Assembly: GCA_947471745.1 (NCBI GenBank)
Contig: CANJKZ010000080.1
Location: 2,817,001-2,881,000, forward strand
DNA from: Closterium sp. Naga37s-1
Lineage: Eukaryota > Streptophyta > Zygnematophyceae > Desmidiales > Closteriaceae
DNA length: 64,000 bases
Direction: 5' to 3'
Numbering within the stretch: the first letter of the stretch is position 1; every line of letters begins with the position of its first letter. The notes below the pieces were generated by a model. It was not told the DNA's origin. It was given only the letters and a program-made list of their open reading frames with translations, and did no database searches. This document shows positions 20,286 to 32,200 of this stretch, piece by piece. The position numbers and the translations under genes were made by a program.

Positions 20286-21117
20286 TGTCAAGCCTCCCTG
20301 TCACCGCTGGCGCTTCCCATCACACAAGCGTTTGTCGGGACAAGCACAGCCTGCTGGCTGCACTCCAGTCGTTGCACCCTCCCCCTCCAAAGATCATGAT
20401 TCATGAGCACTTTCTGAAGCCGTTCAAAGAAATACGTACCACACCCTAAGAGTACTTCCTGAGGTGAGGAGAGTCCAGGGTTCCCCGCCGCCACATCGTT
20501 TTCCAGTGCAACAGGATACGAGGTATTCCTCGCTTCTGCCAAAAAAAGGGCGACTGCGCGCCTTGTTTCACGCTGCACTCTGAAGACTTCAATGCTGATT
20601 CTCCTCCACTAGAATTATTCCGCAAGCTCCTCAATTCGTTGGTAGAATTTCCAAATCATCCAGTCTCTGTTGCCAGCATGAGCGAAATTCCAGACACTCG
20701 CCTGGTCCTTGAAAGGTCCACGTCAGACGAGCGGCGAGGAGCCACTCTGGCGAAGGGAGATTCTGCGTTGCTGTTACTGACTGGGGGACTGTGGACATAG
20801 AAATTGACGTGTGCCGGGAGTTGCTGTGCGGCTTCAGATGAAGACCTGAATAGGTCACGCTTTAGAGGAGGGAGTGTTGCGTTAGTCCTGGCGCCAACGC
20901 TACGTGATGATTCTGACGCCGATTTTCTCCACATAGCTGCAGCGCTGCCCGCGCGAGATTGTAATTCGGTTGAGTCACGGTTATCGCTGGCGCAATGAGT
21001 CGCGAGTGAAACGGAGGACGAAGGCGTTCGCGTATCAGCAATAGGCCATGCTCCGCCGTGAGATGCTAAGTAGCGCGCGAGCATCATAGTCTCGTCCACC
21101 TCGTCTATGGAAGCCAT
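20286..21117 (-). CDS. Weak candidate gene, hypothetical protein
   Basis: On the minus strand, an ATG at 21117 opens a 154-codon frame to 20656 (MASIDEVDETMMLARYLASH, then Ser/Arg-rich, ending ISLMLATETG). A second frame, open from about 20606 to 20286 after a TTCTAG acceptor-like site, reads ISIEVFRVQRETRRAVALFL and later QEVLLGCGTYFFERLQKVL. The two could be exons of one gene, but the donor is not clear. No domain was recognised. The first part has the Ser-rich disordered composition of the neighbouring hypothetical gene. Confidence 0.35.
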
Positions 21118-22082
21118 GATTCGTTTGTGAAGCAAAGTCAACAAACCACTAGAACTTCCCTTATTTCATGTAAGACACCTAGTAAACCCTATGCGTAAAC
21201 GATGAAGAGACCTGACGAGACGACTACGTTAGGATGCAATGGCCGACCAACCGACGACGGTGCTTCATCGACCAAATGGGAGGCGCTCATTTTGACAACA
21301 TACACAACGGCGTTGTTCGCCAGCACTTCTAACAACAAAAATGACGGGATCAGGAAGGTCAGTCTCGGCTTCCTGATCCCGTCCGTTAGGGTTCGTTAGG
21401 GTCCGTCAAGCAGGTCAGCCCACGAAATTCTTGCCAAGCCTATGATTCCGTCCGAACCAAACGGAATCATGTTGGCCTGTCGAACACCCTCCTTTTCATT
21501 CATTTCGAATGGAATCGTGAAGGTAGGAAAGTGGGTCGGGAGCTTCCTCTACAGGCAAACGCTGGTCCCGTTGCCATTCCATCGCCATTCACCTCCCCTA
21601 GCAGAATTGCCTTGGAATGGCCATGGGATTGGAAGGATGTGGAGGGGGGGAACAAGGAATTGGAAGGTGGGGAGGGTGGTTCCTGATCCCGTTGCCACCC
21701 TTCCCCTTTCTGGCGCGAAATTTCGCGATTTGGCCATCCCCCCCACACCTATTCGGGAGGTTCCTCCTCTGGTTCGTGATTCCACGACCATTCCGAGGCC
21801 TTTCTTTTTTTAGATGTGCTGGCGAACACCGCCAACGACTCCAGCAGCAAGCCAGCCAAGAAATGGAATGCTCGAGAGACAAGGTCCACAGAAACCACTT
21901 CACCCCATCGGCCTGTAAAAACGGCTGGTGTGATGGAGCTTCCATCACCCAGCCGTACATGTTACACGTGCAATGGAACGAATTAGCGAGGATTGCACTA
22001 GAGTGTTCAATGAGTACAAAGTATGTGTTCCCTATCCTTATCTTCTTCTATTTCCTAGTGTCTTAAAATAGAGTGAGGGTGA
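21118..22082. other. Noncoding stretch rich in hairpins
   Basis: ACGGGATCAGGAAG (21344-21357) is repeated inverted at 21369-21382, and ATGATTCCGT (about 21442) is repeated inverted at about 21461. CGCGAAATTTCGCG near 21714 is a perfect palindrome. Similar GTCCCGTTGCCA-type words recur to 21700. Short foldback transposons are possible, but clean ends were not found. Confidence 0.4.
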
Positions 22083-22282
22083 TGTGCAACGGAATGTAGA
22101 GAGTGGCAAGGCAAGGCAGTACAAACAATAAAACCTAATTGAGTTGTACTCAGTAAGGAGCACCTCACTAGAGACTATAACAAATAATAACATTTGACAC
22201 ACCACTATATGCTAAGTGAGGGGCATCTAAGCAAGCAGTGTGGACAAACGGTCACAAGACCAGTCAAGACAAGAAGCAAAAT
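22083..22282 (-). mobile_element. 3' end of an older reversed copia element (left piece)
   Basis: A reversed LTR at 22083-22199 (117 bp, TG and CA ends) is followed by the copia 3' untranslated region in reverse. The text breaks at AAAAT (22278-22282) and resumes at AAAAT (29014-29018), so the element at 22283-29014 inserted here. The right piece continues to 29244, where another copia LTR begins. The LTR is diverged from the other families here, and the element is old and incomplete. Confidence 0.75.
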
Positions 22283-25200
22283 TGTCAAAATATATGTGTA
22301 TTTACTTGTCTAGGCTATGTAGGGGCTAGCCTTAGGAAGTACATTTCTCACCTCGACACTTTTGTTTGTACCCCAACCTAGACCTAATTCATCACCTTTC
22401 TCCTAACTCTCTTAATATGGTATCAGAGCAGGCCTTTCTAAGGACCGTTTTTTTTAGGCTGCCCGAATTTACTGCCCTGCCCAGCGCTTTCGAGATGCCC
22501 TACTCTGGCATGCCGCGCGCAGCTCGTACAGCCCACGCACAGCCCGCGCGCAGCCAGTACAGCCCGCGTGCCGCCCTCGCGCAGCCCCTACAGCCCGCGC
22601 GCGGCACGCACGCAGCCCGTGCAGCCCGCGCCAGGTCCGCGCGCAGCCCGTACGACCCACGCAAGGCCCGCGCGCGGCCCGTACAGCCTGCAACAGGCCC
22701 GCACGCAGCTTGTGCAGCCCGCGCCAGACCCGCGCGCGGCCCGTACAGCCCGCGGCAGGACCGCGCACAGCCCGTACAGCCCGCGCCAGGCCCGCACACA
22801 CCTGCACTGCCCCTACAGCCGCCTGTGATACTGTTTCTGCACTGCTGATACTGCACTGCTGTTGCTGCTAAGCTACTGCTACTGCCCTGCTGCTCTTTTG
22901 CCCTGCTGCTCCTGCCCGCGCGCCCCCTCTGCTGCCCGCGCGCCGCCAGCCTGCAGCCCTTGCGGCCCGCGCCCTGCCATTGCCACCCGCCCGCCGCCTC
23001 TGCCTGCCAGCGCGCCGCCTCTACTGCCTGCGCGCTGCCCCTGCTGCCCGCGCGCTGTCACTGCCTGCCCGTGCGCCGCGCTGCAGCCATGGCTACGTTT
23101 AACGTCATCTCGTTCAACCCTGACGGCCGCCCGATAGAGTTCGCCACGTGGCTCGATGACATGCAACTGTTCCTAACGACTGATGCTAAAGACGGAGTTT
23201 TCCTGTTTGACCATGCGTCTGGCTCCACAGCCCCTCCTCCTGACACAGCTGACAGCCTCTCTCGTTCACAGTGGCAGACCCGTGACGCAGCTGCTCGCCT
23301 AGCTATTCGCAGCCATCTTCCGTTAGCTGAACGTGCTCACTTCGGCCAGCACAAGACCGCTAAGGACACGTACACCGTTGTAGTCGCTCGCTACTCTTCC
23401 CCTGCCACTGCTGCTCTCAGCCGCCTTATCCTGCCCTACCTGTTCCCAGACCTGTCCTCCTTTGCCACAGTTGAGGACCTTATCTCCCACCTTCGCGCTA
23501 GTGACGTTCGCTACCGTGCCGCTCTTTCACGCTCTACTTCCTAGTCACCCGCCTCCCTGACTCTCTTCGTACAGTCAGGGACCACTTTCTGCAGAGTGGT
23601 CGTCGCGGCCGCCCTCACTGTCGATGACTTCGAAAAGCACCTGCTTGCAGCAAAGAAGAGCATTCTCGCTGTAGGTGCTGCTCGTGGCACTCCTCGCACT
23701 CCCCTCTTTGAGGGGTGTCCCCCCTCCCCCCTTGCCCCCTCCTACGCTTCTGCTGCTGCTGTTGACCTCCTTGGTGCTGAGGAAGTCGGCGTTGCTTCTG
23801 CTCCTAGTGGGAGGCGCCGCAGCGGCAAGGGCAAGGGAGGAAGGGGTGGTGGAGGTGGCGGCGGGGGGGGGGGGGGTGGTGGTGGAGGCGATGGGGGTGG
23901 TGGAGGTGGCGGAGGTGGCGGTGAGAGTAGTGGCGGGAGTGGAGGCGGCGGAGGAGGCGGCGGTGGAGGCGGCAGTGGGAGTGTTGGCGATGGAGAGGGC
24001 AGCGGCGGTAGTGGCGGCAGTGGGAGCGGTGGCGGCGGTAGTGGTGGCGGTCAGGGTGGAGCCTTTCAGAAGGGAGGCTCTAGTGGTGGTCAGTGGCAGC
24101 AGGAGCAGCAGCAGCGTCCGCGCGAGACCCTCACACCCCAGCAGCTCCGTGACTGGTATGCTCAGCGTGGGGCGGCTGGGGGTGCTGTCCGCTGCCTATA
24201 TGTCATTCGCACAAGTCCCCGCGCTGGTCAGCCCTGCGGGAGGTTTCACACCGAGTACCGCTGCTTCTCTCGTCTTGATGATGCCTGGCACACACAGTTT
24301 CCTGATGCACATAAGCTCCCCCGCTGGGCAGACTTGCTAAAATGCGATGTAGATATCTTTGCTCTTGACTATGATGCTATTCTTGCTGCCATGTATGCCT
24401 TGACTGTTAGTGTTGAGGGTGACTGTTACATGTGTGTGCCGCCCGACCCAGGTATAGAGTCTGCTGCTCTAGGTGCTAGTGAGTCAGCTCTAGGTGCTGG
24501 TGAGACTGCTCTCTCTGGTACTGCGCCTGCTGAGGCCTTGCACACCTTCACGCTTGACTCAGGTGCTTCCCGATGCTTCTTTCGGGACAACACCACAATC
24601 ACACCCCTCGCAGCACCGGTTGCTGTCTCTTTGGCTGACCCCTCTGGGGGACCGGTTCTTGCACGTTCCTCCACTGTTCTCCCGTGTCCGACGGTTCCGT
24701 CTGGCTCACTCTCAGGTCTGCACCTCCCCTCGTTCTCTACGAACTTGGTGAGCAACGCCGTCCTTCATGATGCATGGGTTAATTCCTTTACTCCTGGACG
24801 ACAGCATGTAGCGATCTGCACGTGTGCACGGACGGGCCGTCACCTGGCCACGTTCACCCGTTGGCCTGGGTCGAGCCTGTACACACTGACTACTGCGCCT
24901 CCTCAGGTGGCTGCGTCTGCATCTGCCTCAGGTCAGCTATCAGCCTCCTGCTCGTGTCGCGCCCTGTCGCACCAGACCCTCCTTTGGCACCACAACCTTG
25001 GTCACCCCTCCCTGTCACGCCTCTGTGGCATGCACTCCCGTCTCCTTGTCTCTGGTCTTCCCAGGTCTCTGCCCCCCCTCTCGCGCTCGCCTGCTCCGCC
25101 TTGTCTTCCCTGCGTCGAGGGGCGGCAGCGCCACTCCTCACTCCTCCTCGTTCCCTTCGACAGAGGCTCCCCTGCAGACTCTCCACATGGACGTGTGGGG

Positions 25201-28200
25201 GCCAGCCCGCGTCCAGGGACAGTTCTCCGAGCGCTACTTTCTGCTGGTTGTTGACGACTACTCGCGTTACACCACGGTCTTCCCCTTGCGCAGCAAGGGG
25301 GAGGTCCCTGATGTCTTGATCCCTTGGATCCGCACTGTCTGTCTCCAGCTCCGCGAGCGGTTCCACCAGAACCTTCCTGTCCTGCGTCTGCACTCTGATA
25401 GAGGTGGTGAGTTCTCCTCCGACCTCTTGCAGACAAACTCTCTGCTCGTGCCGTTCCCTGTGTCTTCCTTGGTTTTCCCCCTGACGCGCCTGGCTGGCAG
25501 TTTTACCACCCCACCTCGCGTCGTGTTCTGTCCTCTCAGGACGTCACGTTTGACGAGTCGGTTCCCTTTTACCATCTCTTCCCCTACCGCACTGCCCCTC
25601 CCCCTCCCCCGCCGTTCTTTCTTGCTCCAGGTCCCCCTCCGGTAGACCCCCTCCCCCCTCAGGGTCCTGCTCCTTCAGGTGTGTCTCAGGCAGACCCACT
25701 CCCCTTCGTTGAGCCAGTCGAGGTCACTGGTGACTCTGGTGCTGCTGGGGGTGCTGAGCCTGGGGGTGTTGAGCCTGCGCGTGAGGAGCCTGGAGGTGCT
25801 GAGCTTGGGGGTGCTGAGCCTGAGCGTGTAGAGCCTGGGGGTGCTGAGCCTGAGCGGGTGGAGCCTGGGGGTGCTGAGCCTGAGCGTGTGGAGCCTGGGG
25901 GTGCGGAGCCTGCGGGTGTGAAGCCTGAGGGTGCTGAGCCTGCGGGTGCGGAGCCTGGAGTTGCTGAGACTGGTGGTGTGAGAGGTACTACCAGTTCTGG
26001 AGGTACTAGAGCTGCCGGAGCTGGTGCTACTGTCGCTCCTGGTGGTGCTGGTGGAGCTGGCACTGCTAGTCCTGAAGGTACTCGTCCTGGAGTTTCTGGA
26101 GGTGCTCTCTCGCCGCAGCAGCTACGTGAGTGGTACTCTCAGCACTGCCACCGTCGGCGTGGCGCTGCTGAGGCAGGAGGCGCGGGAGCTGGAGGTACTG
26201 GAGCGGCCGGAGCTGGTGGTGCTGGGGGCTCTGGAGCTGGAGGCCCTGGAGCTGTAGGCGTTGGAGCTGGTGACCCAGGAGCTTGGGGTGCTAGAGCTGG
26301 AGTTTCTAGAGCTGCTGGAGGTGCTGGAGCTAGAGTTTCTGGAGTTGGAGGCGCTGGAGCTGCTGGTACTAGTACTGGAGGTACTGGCGCTGGAGGAGCT
26401 GGTCCTGGTGGTGCTGCCCCGTCGCGTCTGTTCTTCGCTCCACCGTCACCGTCGTCTCTGCCGCCGCTTGGCTCGGTGCTTCGCAAGGTTCTTAGTCTCC
26501 TGTCTTTTACAGGTCTCCCGTTACAGCTAGGCTCCCCACTGCCCGCTCCCTCTCCTTACAATGAGCAGACAGGTCTTACGGAGCAGCGTGAGCCTGCGTA
26601 TCGTCGTGCCTCGCCTGTTCGCGCTGGTCGCACTGGTCGCCGTGTTCCTCGTGAGCGTCCTCCTCCTGTTCCTGGCACGCACACTATGGCACTTCGTCCT
26701 TCCTCTGTTCCACAGCGTGTTCCTCTGCCGTCCCCTCATGCGTCCTCTCTTTCGCACGTTCCAGGCCCTGAGTCTGACCTAGTTTGTGCTGCCAGTCCTA
26801 CTGTTACGCGTCTCTTAGCCACTGTTTTCACTGACCCTTCTTTTGAGCCTGTTGCTGCGTCTGCCTTAGTCGCTGAGCTTGTTGACTTTGCTGCTGCTTG
26901 TCGTCTCGATTACACCGCTAGTCTTGTTGCTGAGTCTGAGTCTGTCTGTCCTCTGTCTGTCGGGGGTGAGTGTGCTCTTGGCACGGACGTCCTTGAGGAC
27001 AGGCAGGAGGACTTTGAGTGTCTTGCAGCCGCTGCACCTGATCTCGTGGCCATGCTGCTTGCCCCTGAGGGAGACCCGGATGCACCAGACATCCCGACCC
27101 CGCACTCTTACGCTGAGGCGATCGCGGGTGAGTGCTCCTCTCAGTGGCAGACAGCCATGGACGCAAAGATGGCATCCTGGAAGTCCACAGGCACCTACGT
27201 CGACGCAGTTCTCCCTCATGGGGCGAACGTAGTCGAAGGCATGTGGATTTTCAGGGTGAAGCGGCCGCCAGGTTCTCCGCCTGTCTTCAAGGCTCGTTAC
27301 GTTGCTAGACGCTTTAGTCAGCGACAGGGAGTTGACTTCTTTGAGACCTTCTCCTCTACCCCGAAGATGACCACTCTTCGGGTGCTGCTGCACGTTGCCG
27401 CCCAGCGTGACTACGAGCTTCACTCTCTTGACTTCAGCACAACTTTCCTACAGGCAGCCTGCACGAGGAGATCTGGCTGCGCCGTCCACCTGGATTCACT
27501 GGGTCGTTTCCTGCAGGTAACCAGTGGAGCCTCCGACGGCCAGTCTACGGTCTCACTGAGGACGACACTTGCGGAACTTGGGTTTGCTCCTTCGACTTCT
27601 GACCCGTCGCTGTCTCTCCGCACCGACACTTTGCTGCCGCCGCTCTACATCCTCGTGTACGTCAACGACTTGGTTTTTGCCACTGCTGACACTGAGGCAC
27701 TCACCCTTTTGAAGTCGAAGCTGCAGAAGAGAAACACGTGCACAGACCTAGGTGAGCTGCGCAGCTATCTTGGCTTGCAGATCACCTGGGACAGAGCACG
27801 GCACCCTGACTCAGTCACACATGGTGCAGCAGGTCCTTCAGCGCTTCGGCTTCACTTTGTCCTCGCCACAGTCCACTCCTCTGGCTACCGGTCACTTGCT
27901 CTCAGCTCCACCTTTGGACGAGTCCGTAGAGCCGAGTGGCCCGTATCCAGAGCTAGTGGGCTGCCTTATGTACCTGATGACCTGCACTCGTCCTGACCTT
28001 GCCTACCCTCTTGGCCTTTTGGCACGCTACGTGGCTCCTGGAAGGCACCGAAAGGTGCACTTGGATGCTGCGAAGAGGGTATTGCGTTACTTGTGCAGTA
28101 CATCAGGCGTGGGGCTCGTGCTTGGAGGGCGGGGTCCAGTTGTCCTCACTGGACACTCAGACGCTTCGTGGGTTGACCACCTGACTACGCATCGGTCGTC

Positions 28201-29014
28201 TTAGGGTTACACGTTCAGCCTTGGCTCCGGCTATGTTTCTTGGCGGTCTACCCGGTCGTCTTCTGTTCTCAGCTCCAGTTTTGAGGCTGAGATCTACGCG
28301 ACAGCCATGGCTGCACAGGAGTTACGCTGGCTCACCTACCTGCTGACTGACTTGGGAGAGCGGCCTCGTTCTCCTCCAGTTCTGTACGTAGACAACAAGG
28401 CTACTATTGCCTTGTGTCAGGAGCACAGACTAGAGCACAGAACGAAGCGCATCGCTCTGCGTTACTTCCTTTCTCGAGAGGTGCAGCAGCGTGGTCAGCT
28501 TCGTCTTGCTTACGTGGCCACTCGGGCCAACACTGCTGATGAATTCACCAAGGCACTTCAGCCTTGTGATCATGAGCGCTTCTGTACTGTGTTGGGCCCT
28601 GTGCATGTTTTGCCTCACTTGCTCACTGCTTGACCTTGCTTGTACTGTGACCTATAGATATACCTGCATGCTTACTCTTACTAGATAGCGATCACTGTAC
28701 TGTTTGCTGTCTTTTATATAACTCTGCATGTGGACCGGCCTTGTGGCCATTTGCTTGTGCTCAGAGTGTGTGGTGATTTTGTGATCCACCCTGAGCTTGC
28801 TTTTGCTTTGCTCTTCTCTTGACTGGTCTTGTGACAATTGTTTGCTCTGGCTATCCCCTACTTCGCCTGTGGGGGTGTGTCAAAATATATGTGTATTTAC
28901 TTATCTAGGCTATGTAGGGGGGCTAGCCTTAGGGGGTACAGTTCTCACCTCGACACTTTTGTTTGTACCCCATTCTAGACCTAATTCATCACCTTTCTCC
29001 TAACTCTCTCAACA
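22283..29014 (+). mobile_element. Ty1/copia element with both LTRs
   Basis: LTRs lie at 22283-22417 and 28878-29014, about 94% alike by eye, with AAAAT duplications in the host copia. The order is: primer site TGGTATCAGAGC (22418); GC-rich tandem leader (22500-23060); gag from 23099 (MATFNVISFNPDGRPIEF); Gly-rich stretch; zinc knuckle region (about 24196-24270); protease DSGAS (about 24556); integrase with WHHNLGHPSL and MDVWGP (24960-25430); Glu-Pro-Gly-Ala-rich linker (25700-26430); reverse transcriptase (27150-27800); RNase H (28200-28632). The coding part is broken in several places. Moderate age. Confidence 0.9.
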
Positions 29015-29244
29015 AAATCAAGCTCAGGGTGGATCTCAAGGACACCACACAAATTCTGAGCATAAGCAAGTGGCCACACGGCCAGTTCAAGAGAGTACAA
29101 AATATATAAGGGCAATGACAAACAGAACAAGCAACAAAAGCAACACTACAGCAAGCAAGGGCCTACCTCAACAAGCCCTAGATGCAAGCAAAACCTGTGG
29201 TGGTCACCAGGCGCCAAGGCCTTGGTGAAGACGTCAGCAGTGTT
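29015..29244 (-). mobile_element. Older reversed copia element (right piece)
   Basis: This continues the element that starts at 22083: reversed 3' untranslated sequence (gagcttgatt-type text, GGTGGATCTC) and then the tail of RNase H up to about 29244. There a plus-strand LTR begins after GTGTT. The rest of this element does not follow at 33458, which is one sign that the copia body between has been rearranged. Confidence 0.7.
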
Positions 29245-32200
29245 TGTCAGAATGTTATTATTGTCTAGCCTGCAGTGGGGTACTCCATAGTGAGTACAGC
29301 CCAACTAGGGTTTGCTATATGTATCCAACTGCTTGCTAGTGAAACTCCTCTTTCTTGTTTCTAACTTTCTACTGCTAGTTTCAACATGGTTTCAGAGCAG
29401 GTCGACCCCCTTGGGTCGATCCTGTGGGTGGGCCCCACCCGATGCTTCCGCTGCTCTACTGCTGTCGCGCGCCCCTGGCGCGTGACCACTTCTTCCTGCC
29501 GTGCGCTCGGGGCGCGCGGCGGTTTTCTGCCCGCCGTGCGCCCCGAGGCGTGCGGCGGTTTTCTACACCATGGATCCGCGCGCGCCCCCCCCGTCTCTCC
29601 TGTCGCCCGTCGTGGCGTCGCGGGGGCCGCGCGTCCCCCCCATCCCGTCGCCCGTCGTGGCGTCGCGGGGGCCGCGCGTCCCCCCCCTTCTGTCGCCCGT
29701 CGTGGCGCCACGGGGGCCGCGCGTCCCCCCCCCCCGTTCGCGTCGTCCCGTCGCGACACTCTGGGGAGCCGCGCGCGGCCCCCGATTCCCCGTCGCGCCG
29801 CCCTGGGGAGCCGCGCGCGACCCCCCGCTGCCCCGTCGCGCCGCCCTGGGGAGCCGCGCGCGGCCCCCTGCTGCCCCTTGGTGCCGCCCTGGGGGCCGCG
29901 CGCCTTCCCCCCCGCCGTCCCCCGCGCTCCTACCCCTTGCAACCCGTTTTAGGGTTTGGGGGTGAGGAGTGTGGGGGTGGCGGTTGTGGGGGTGCCGGTT
30001 GTGTGCGCCGTCCCCTACTCCTCCTCCTCCTCCGTCTCCTGCTGCTGCAGCTGCCGCTCAGGGGGGTGTGTGTGTGGGGAGCCGAAGGAGTGGTGCTAGG
30101 GGGGTGACGGGGGAGTGGAGCTAGGGGCGCAGCAGTGGGTGTGTGTCAGAGGGGTGGGACTGTTTGGGGAGGCTGAGAGGAGGCTGCCGTCTTGTCGTCC
30201 GCAGCACCTGTAGTCCGGGGCGCTGTCCTGGTAGCCCAGAGAGCCTGCTGCGCCTGTCGCCCGTGGGTCCGTTGCTCCTGTAGCTCCTCGTAGCCCGTGA
30301 GCCAGTTACTCCAGTAGTCCGGGGCGCTGTCCCGGTAGCCACTGTGCCAGCCGCTGTTGACTCTGGTACTGCTCGGGGTGCTGCGCCTGCGGATGCCGGG
30401 TCTGGGGGTGCTGAGCCCGAGCGTGCGGAGCCTGGGGATGCTGGGACTGGGGGTGCTGGGACTGGGGGTGCTGGGACTGGGGGTGCTGCGTCTGGGGGTG
30501 CTGAGCCAGAGGTTGCTGAGTCTGGGGGTGCGGAGCCTGGGGGTGCGGAGCCTGGAGGTCCTTCGGGTGCTTCGCCTCGGCGCGAGCTCCCCTCTCCACA
30601 GGAGCTGCGCGAGTGGTTTACTCGACGTTGGAGTCGTGCTGCTGGAGCTGGTGTCGCTGCTGGTGCTGGAGGTTCTACTGCTGCTGGGGGTGCTGGAGCC
30701 ACGGGTCCCGGAGGTGCTCGTACTGGAGGTACTGGAGCTGCTGGGCCTGGTGGTTCTACTGGTGCTGGAGCTGCTGGGGGAGCTGGAGCTGGTGGTGCTG
30801 CTGGGGTCGGTGCTGCTGGGAGTACAGGAGCCGGTGCTGCTAAGTCTTCTGGTGGTCCTCCTGGCGCTGGTGCTGCTGGAGGTTCTGGAGCTGGAGCTGG
30901 AGGTTCTGGAGCTGGTGGTGCTGCTGGAGCCGGTGATCCTGGGGCTACTGGAGTTGGCGCTACTGGTGCTGCTGGAGGTGCTACTGGAGCTGGTGGTGCT
31001 GCTGGAGTTGGAGCTGCAGCTGAGGGTGCTGGTGCTGTCCCTGCTGCTTCTGGAGGTGCTGCGCGGCCTCGGCCGTACTTCGTTCCCCTCCTTCAGCAGG
31101 TTCTTGGCCTTCCGCCTTCCTCTGGTCCTTCTCCTGCCTTAGAGTGTCCACAGCTAGTCCCCTCCGAGTCACAGTTACAGCTGGCCTGTCCACTGCCTGC
31201 CCCTTCTCCCTACGCTGGTCCTACTGGAGGTCTTGCTGAGTGTCGTGAGCCTGAGTCGCGTCCTGCGTCGACTGTTTGTGCTGTTCGCACTGGTCGTCGT
31301 GTTCCGCGTCAGCGTCCTCCTGCGGTCCCCGGCACGCACCAGATGGCCCTGCGTCCTTCCACTGCTGCGTCTGCCTTAGTTGCTGAGCTGGTCGACTTCG
31401 CTGCTCACTGTCGTCTAGACTACGCTGCGAGTCTTGTCGCTGAGTCTGAGTCTGTCTGTCCTCCGTCCGTCGGGGGTGAGTGTGCTCTTGGCACGGACGT
31501 CCTTGAGGACAGGCAGGAGGAGTTCCAGTGCTTTGCTGCTGCTTTACCTCATCTCGCGCTCTTATGCGGAGGCGGTAGAGGGTCCCTAATCCTCTCAGTG
31601 GCAGACAGCCATGGACGCAGAGATGGCTTCCTGGAAGTCCACAGGCACCTACGTTGACGAGGTTCCCCCACGTGGGGCGAACATCGTCAGTGGCATGTGG
31701 ATCTACAGGGTGAAGCGACCGCCGGGTTCTCCGCCTGTCTTCAAGGCGCGTTACGTGGCTCGAGGCTTCAGTCAGCGGCAGGGAGTTGACTACTTTCAGA
31801 CCTTCTCCCCCACCCCGAAGATGACCACTCTTCGGGTGCTGCTGCACATAGCCGCTCAGCGCGACTACGAGCTTCACTCTCTTGACTTCAGCACTGCTTT
31901 CCTACAGGGGAGCCTGCACGAGGAGATCTGGCTGTGCCGCCCACCTGGCTTCACTTGGTCGTTCCCTCCTGGTACCCAGTGGAGCCTCCGGCGGCCAGTC
32001 TACGGTCTCCGCCAGGCTCCCCGCGAGTGGCACGACACACTGAGGACTACGCTTGCAGCTCTTGGGTTTGCTCCTTCTACTGTTGACCCGTCGCTGTTTC
32101 TACGCACCGACACCTCGCTGCCGCCGTTCTACGTCCTCGTGTACGTCGACGACTTGGTCTTTGCTACTGCTGACACCGCTGGACTCGCCCACAAAAAGTC

